Below are positions 60,529 through 64,000 of a stretch of DNA of 64,000 nt, one piece after another. A program made the position numbers and the translations under genes. Source of the DNA: JANPLD01 sp031426355. GTDB lineage: Bacteria; Pseudomonadota; Alphaproteobacteria; Rickettsiales; UBA8987. Position 1 is the first letter of the stretch. The number at the start of each line of letters is the position of its first letter. Below the pieces are notes generated by a model. It saw only the letters and a list, made by a program, of their open reading frames with translations. It ran no database searches and was not told where the DNA came from. The stretch lies in the NCBI GenBank assembly GCA_031426355.1, contig JANPLD010000068.1:1-64000 (forward strand). Reading direction: 5' to 3'.

Positions 60529-61995
60529 ATGATTGCAAATAAATTCCAAGAATCTGTTACTTTTGACGATGTACTCCTTCGTCCCGCACTGAGTGATGTG
60601 CACCCAGCCCAGGTTGATACCTCCACTTATATAACGAATAACATTAAGCTCGGCGTTCCGCTTATTTCCGCAGCCATGGATACTGTTACCGAAGCAAAAC
60701 TTGCCATTGCGATGGCACAGAGCGGGGCGATAGGTTGTTTGCACAAGAATATGACGCCTGAAGAACAGGCTAATGAAGTTCGCAAGATCAAAAAATTTGA
60801 GTCGGGAATGGTAGTAAACCCGATAACCATATCACCTGAATCAACACTTTCTGATGTTCTTTTTGTGATGGAAAGTAGTAATATTTCAGGAATTCCAGTT
60901 ACTACTGATAGCGGTAAACTTGTTGGGATAATTACCAATAGGGATGTACGTTTTGCAACTGATAAAAAGCAGAAAGTTAAAGACTTGATGACGGCGAAAA
61001 ACCTTATCACTGTTAAAGATGGTACTGATATTGATGAGGCAAAAAAACTGCTACATAAATTCAGAATAGAGAAATTAATAGTTGTTGATAAAAATTATAA
61101 ATGCGTTGGTTTAATTACTGTTAAAGATATTGAGAAATCACAGAAATTTCCGAACGCTACGAAAGATAAGCTTGGACGCTTAAGAGTTATTGCAGCAGTT
61201 GGCGCTGGTGATGATGGTATAAAGCGTGCAAAGGCTTTGCACGAAGCGGAAGTTGATGCAGTAATAGTTGATACTGCACACGGCCATTCAAGGAATGTTT
61301 TGAACACTGTGGAAAAGATCAAAAAACTTTTCCCTAAACTTGATGTTATCGGCGGAAATATAGCAACCGGTGAAGCTGCAAAAGCACTTGCTGATGCAGG
61401 AGCGGACGCAGTTAAAGTTGGTGTGGGACCGGGTTCTATATGCACCACAAGAATAGTTGCAGGTGTTGGAGTTGCGCAGCTTACAGCAATTATGGAAGCG
61501 GTGGACGTTGCAAGAAAATCTAAAATACGCGTTATTGCAGATGGAGGAATTAAATTCTCAGGTGATCTCGCAAAAGCAATTGCGGCAGGGGCAGATACAG
61601 TAATGATAGGTTCATTATTCGCGGGAACAACTGAAAGCCCGGGAGAAATTATATTATTTCAGGGCCGTTCATATAAGACATATCGCGGTATGGGTTCTAT
61701 CGGTGCAATGGCGCAAGGTTCGGCTGATAGATACTTCCAGCAGGATATCAAAGACCAGCTTAAACTAGTACCCGAAGGTGTTGAAGGAAGAGTTCCTTAT
61801 AAAGGTGATGTAACAGCGGTAATCCATCAGTTAGTTGGTGGTTTACGTTCTGCTATGGGATATACCGGCAATGGTAACATCAAAGAAATGCAGAGCAAAT
61901 GTAATTTTGTTCGTATCACTAATGCGGGACTTAAAGAAAGCCACGCGCATGATGTCATGATAACCAAGGAAGCACCAAATTACAGGGCGGAATGA
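60529..61995 (+). CDS. guaB: Inosine-5'-monophosphate dehydrogenase
   Basis: A 488-residue IMPDH. Two CBS domains (about 95-210) are inserted in the TIM barrel. Catalytic Cys305 lies in GPGSICTTRIVAGVG; GGIKFSGDLAKAIAAGAD and the flap YRGMGSIGAM follow. It oxidises IMP to XMP for GMP synthesis. Its stop overlaps the ceramidase-like gene by four bases. Confidence 0.97.
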   Translation: MIANKFQESVTFDDVLLRPALSDVHPAQVDTSTYITNNIKLGVPLISAAMDTVTEAKLAIAMAQSGAIGCLHKNMTPEEQANEVRKIKKFESGMVVNPITISPESTLSDVLFVMESSNISGIPVTTDSGKLVGIITNRDVRFATDKKQKVKDLMTAKNLITVKDGTDIDEAKKLLHKFRIEKLIVVDKNYKCVGLITVKDIEKSQKFPNATKDKLGRLRVIAAVGAGDDGIKRAKALHEAEVDAVIVDTAHGHSRNVLNTVEKIKKLFPKLDVIGGNIATGEAAKALADAGADAVKVGVGPGSICTTRIVAGVGVAQLTAIMEAVDVARKSKIRVIADGGIKFSGDLAKAIAAGADTVMIGSLFAGTTESPGEIILFQGRSYKTYRGMGSIGAMAQGSADRYFQQDIKDQLKLVPEGVEGRVPYKGDVTAVIHQLVGGLRSAMGYTGNGNIKEMQSKCNFVRITNAGLKESHAHDVMITKEAPNYRAE

Positions 61996-62696
61996 ATTCA
62001 ATCACTGAAAAAATACAGACTGCTAAAGAACAGGGTCTGTATATTGATTATTACTGCGAGCGCATTGCAGGAAATGATCTTTTCGGGTTTTCTGAATTCT
62101 TAAATACACTTTCTAATATTGCATTTTTAGTTGCTGCTATTTTTGTATTTAAAGAAATCTTTAAACGTAATTTATTTAAAGCAAAATATTTCGATATTAT
62201 TTTTCTTGGAATAACGCTTGCTGCAATTGGTGTTGGAAGTTCAATATATCATTACTCCCCAAGTAATAGGAATGAGTTACTGGATGTTATACCTATAACC
62301 ATTTTTATTCATTTTTATCTTGTCTCGTTTTTTGTAAGGGTTCTGGATTTTAAGATATGGCAGGCGCTTATAGTGCTGGCTGGGTTTTTTGTAGTGGGTT
62401 ATCTGGCAGGTGCGAAACTTGACACGCAGATGTTAAACGGAACTATTATGTATATTCCCACCTACCTGATGATGCTAGTTATGATAGGGTTGATGGTGAT
62501 AAAGAAAAAAGAGAATTATAAACACCTTCTTATCACGTCGATCCTCTGGACATTCTCATTAACATTCAGGACTATTGACTTGAACGCCTGTGAAATAACC
62601 AATGGGATTGGCACACATTTATTCTGGCATGTTTTAAATGCTGTGGTGCTTTACAGGTTAACTACGTTACTTATTATAAAATCTAGAAATAATTAA
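61992..62696 (+). CDS. Alkaline-ceramidase-like membrane protein (CREST superfamily)
   Basis: A 234-residue protein with seven hydrophobic segments. DYYCER near residue 17, SNIAFLVA, GVGSSIYHYSPSNRNELLDVIPI and GTHLFWHVLNAVVLYRL fit the ceramidase (PF05875) metal site, with H209 and H213 as likely zinc ligands. Alkaline ceramidases cleave ceramide; many bacterial members are untested. Start overlaps guaB by four bases and its 3' end overlaps hisD by four. Confidence 0.88.
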   Translation: MNSITEKIQTAKEQGLYIDYYCERIAGNDLFGFSEFLNTLSNIAFLVAAIFVFKEIFKRNLFKAKYFDIIFLGITLAAIGVGSSIYHYSPSNRNELLDVIPITIFIHFYLVSFFVRVLDFKIWQALIVLAGFFVVGYLAGAKLDTQMLNGTIMYIPTYLMMLVMIGLMVIKKKENYKHLLITSILWTFSLTFRTIDLNACEITNGIGTHLFWHVLNAVVLYRLTTLLIIKSRNN

Positions 62697-63988
62697 AGCC
62701 TCACCTTCACTGATAATCCATGTGCATCAAGGTTTTCCTTCTTAGCAAATAACATTGCGTGTGGTGCAAGTTCCTCAAAAGATTCTTTAGTACATTTTAT
62801 CATTGAGGTACGCTTCATGAAATCAAGCACGCCAAGGCCGGAGGAAAATTTTGCAGTTGCTGAGGTTGGTAGAACGTGGCTTGGGCCTGCTACATAATCA
62901 CCAATTGCTTCAGGAGTGTAAGCACCTAGGAATATTGCTCCGGCATTATGTATCTTGCGTGAGAATTTTTCTGGGTCGGCAGTTATTATTTCAAGATGTT
63001 CCGCTGCTATCATGTTTGCAATCTCAACGCCTTCCTTATCCAAATTTTCAACGATGATTATCGTGCCGTTATTTTTTATACTCTGTGAAGCGATATCAGT
63101 TTTGGATATTCGCTCTACCATAACTTCCAGTTCCTTATTCACTTTATCAGCCAGCTCCTCAGAGTCAGTGATAAGTATTGATCTTGCTGATTCATCATGT
63201 TCTGCCTGTGAAAGCAGGTCAGCCGCAACATGTTTAGGATGAGCCGACTCATCAGCAATAACTAATATCTCGGAAGGGCCTGCAACGGAATCTATCCCCA
63301 CTTTACCAAATACTTGTCTTTTAGCTTCTGCCACATAGGAATTACCCGGGCCAACTATTTTCACGACACGTTTTATGGATTCAGTTCCATATGCAAGTGC
63401 TGCAACCGCCTGGGCGCCGCCGATCTTATATATCTCACTTATGCCGCATATTTTTGCTGCCTGCAGAAGTATAGGATTCAGAACACCTTCCTGCGTTGGT
63501 GTCACCATCACTATTCTTTTAACGCCTGCAACAAGCGCCGGAACAGCGTTCATCAAAACTGAAGATGGGTAGAAAGCTTTACCGCCCGGAACATAAAGTC
63601 CCACAGAATCAACCGCGTTCCACTTCCAGCCTAGCTGGTTACCTGATTCGTCTTTGAATTTCTCATCAGAAGGTTTCTGGCGTTCATGATAATCCCTTAT
63701 CCTTTTGTAAGAGAATTCCATAGTTTTAAGAAATTCCTTATCAGCTTTTTTGAGAGCTTCATTTATCTCATCTTCCGTAACCCTGATATTCGATTCATTA
63801 ATATCAAAATTATCGAATTTCTTGGTATATTCAAAGACCGCAGAATTTTTGCGGTTTATTACATCAGCAATAATATCTGAAACAGTAGAAGCTATTTTCT
63901 TATCAGAAGAAGGGTCTACCGAAAACAGATCTTCAAGTTGTTTGATATCAGCATCTATTTTATATTTGATCTTCTTAAGCATTTTCAA
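62693..63988 (-). CDS. hisD: Histidinol dehydrogenase
   Basis: A 431-residue HisD. GLYVPGGKAFYPSSVLMNAVPA, GPGNSYVAEAKRQVFGKVGID, the zinc ligand stretch DLLSQAEHDESARSIL and catalytic EHLEI (glutamate-histidine), plus SHVLPTSATAKFSSGL, are present. It performs the last two oxidations to histidine. It is separate from hisH-hisA. Start at 63988; ATG 63982 is an alternative. Confidence 0.96.
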   Translation of the reverse strand: MKMLKKIKYKIDADIKQLEDLFSVDPSSDKKIASTVSDIIADVINRKNSAVFEYTKKFDNFDINESNIRVTEDEINEALKKADKEFLKTMEFSYKRIRDYHERQKPSDEKFKDESGNQLGWKWNAVDSVGLYVPGGKAFYPSSVLMNAVPALVAGVKRIVMVTPTQEGVLNPILLQAAKICGISEIYKIGGAQAVAALAYGTESIKRVVKIVGPGNSYVAEAKRQVFGKVGIDSVAGPSEILVIADESAHPKHVAADLLSQAEHDESARSILITDSEELADKVNKELEVMVERISKTDIASQSIKNNGTIIIVENLDKEGVEIANMIAAEHLEIITADPEKFSRKIHNAGAIFLGAYTPEAIGDYVAGPSHVLPTSATAKFSSGLGVLDFMKRTSMIKCTKESFEELAPHAMLFAKKENLDAHGLSVKVRL

Positions 63989-64000
63989 ATTTTTTTATTA

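Overview
The window looks like a chromosomal segment of an AT-rich alphaproteobacterium, most likely in or near the order Rickettsiales. The main evidence is a virB3-virB4-virB6-virB6-virB6 cluster (7359-14880). Tandem extended VirB6 genes behind VirB3/VirB4 are characteristic of the Rickettsiales vir-homolog type IV secretion system (T4SS). Full-site CtrA boxes and a dispersed element resembling repeats of Rickettsia-type genomes agree with this. Unlike textbook Rickettsia, it keeps biosynthetic genes (hisA, hisH, hisD, aroA, asd, purE, guaB, pyrG, ispA, ispG, murA). That suggests an early-branching or metabolically less reduced member. The placement is inferred from gene content and was not tested by phylogeny.

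Layout: 1-7252 holds a partial tRNA-Pro, a DUF465 protein, purE, a run of small genes ending in rsmG, pccB and ligA, with dnaQ convergent. 7277-14880 is the T4SS operon. 14889-26394 carries ETF-QO, hisHA, aroA, a PAS-like gene, ispA, a TAXI binding protein, etfB/etfA and a DjlA-like/amidase pair. 26485-40749 has glyQ, a glycosyltransferase, asd, the ribonucleotide reductase large subunit, pyrG, a LemA/TPM operon and obgE-rpmA-rplU (to 41325). 41521-64000 has dnaN, murA, dcd, phoU, tRNA-His, tolB, a RodZ-like gene, ispG-hisS-prfA, prmC, recN, comM, ybgC, guaB, a ceramidase-like gene and hisD. No insertion sequence, CRISPR array or prophage was seen, and no gene-free stretch exceeds 300 bases.

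The most interesting pattern is a possible CtrA regulon. A full CtrA box (TTAA-N7-TTAA) lies 25 bp before a perfect TATAAT ahead of virB3. The same arrangement, with 26 bp spacing, lies ahead of four monocistronic orphan genes of unknown family (18003, 26485, 44895, 54966 minus); a degenerate version precedes a fifth (33932). Two orphans encode HExxH zincin-like proteins with the motif at the same residue (118), and one encodes an APH-fold kinase-like protein with catalytic loop HxDxxxxN. They are therefore candidate T4SS effectors co-expressed with the machine. This is inference from promoter layout and motifs.

A second pattern is a family of intergenic fold-back elements built from 7-8 bp tandem repeats. 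They sit directly on stop codons (ETF-QO/hisA, etfA, the gene at 36908, tolB). One of them forms a four-tract GGGG array immediately upstream of the pyrG start codon.
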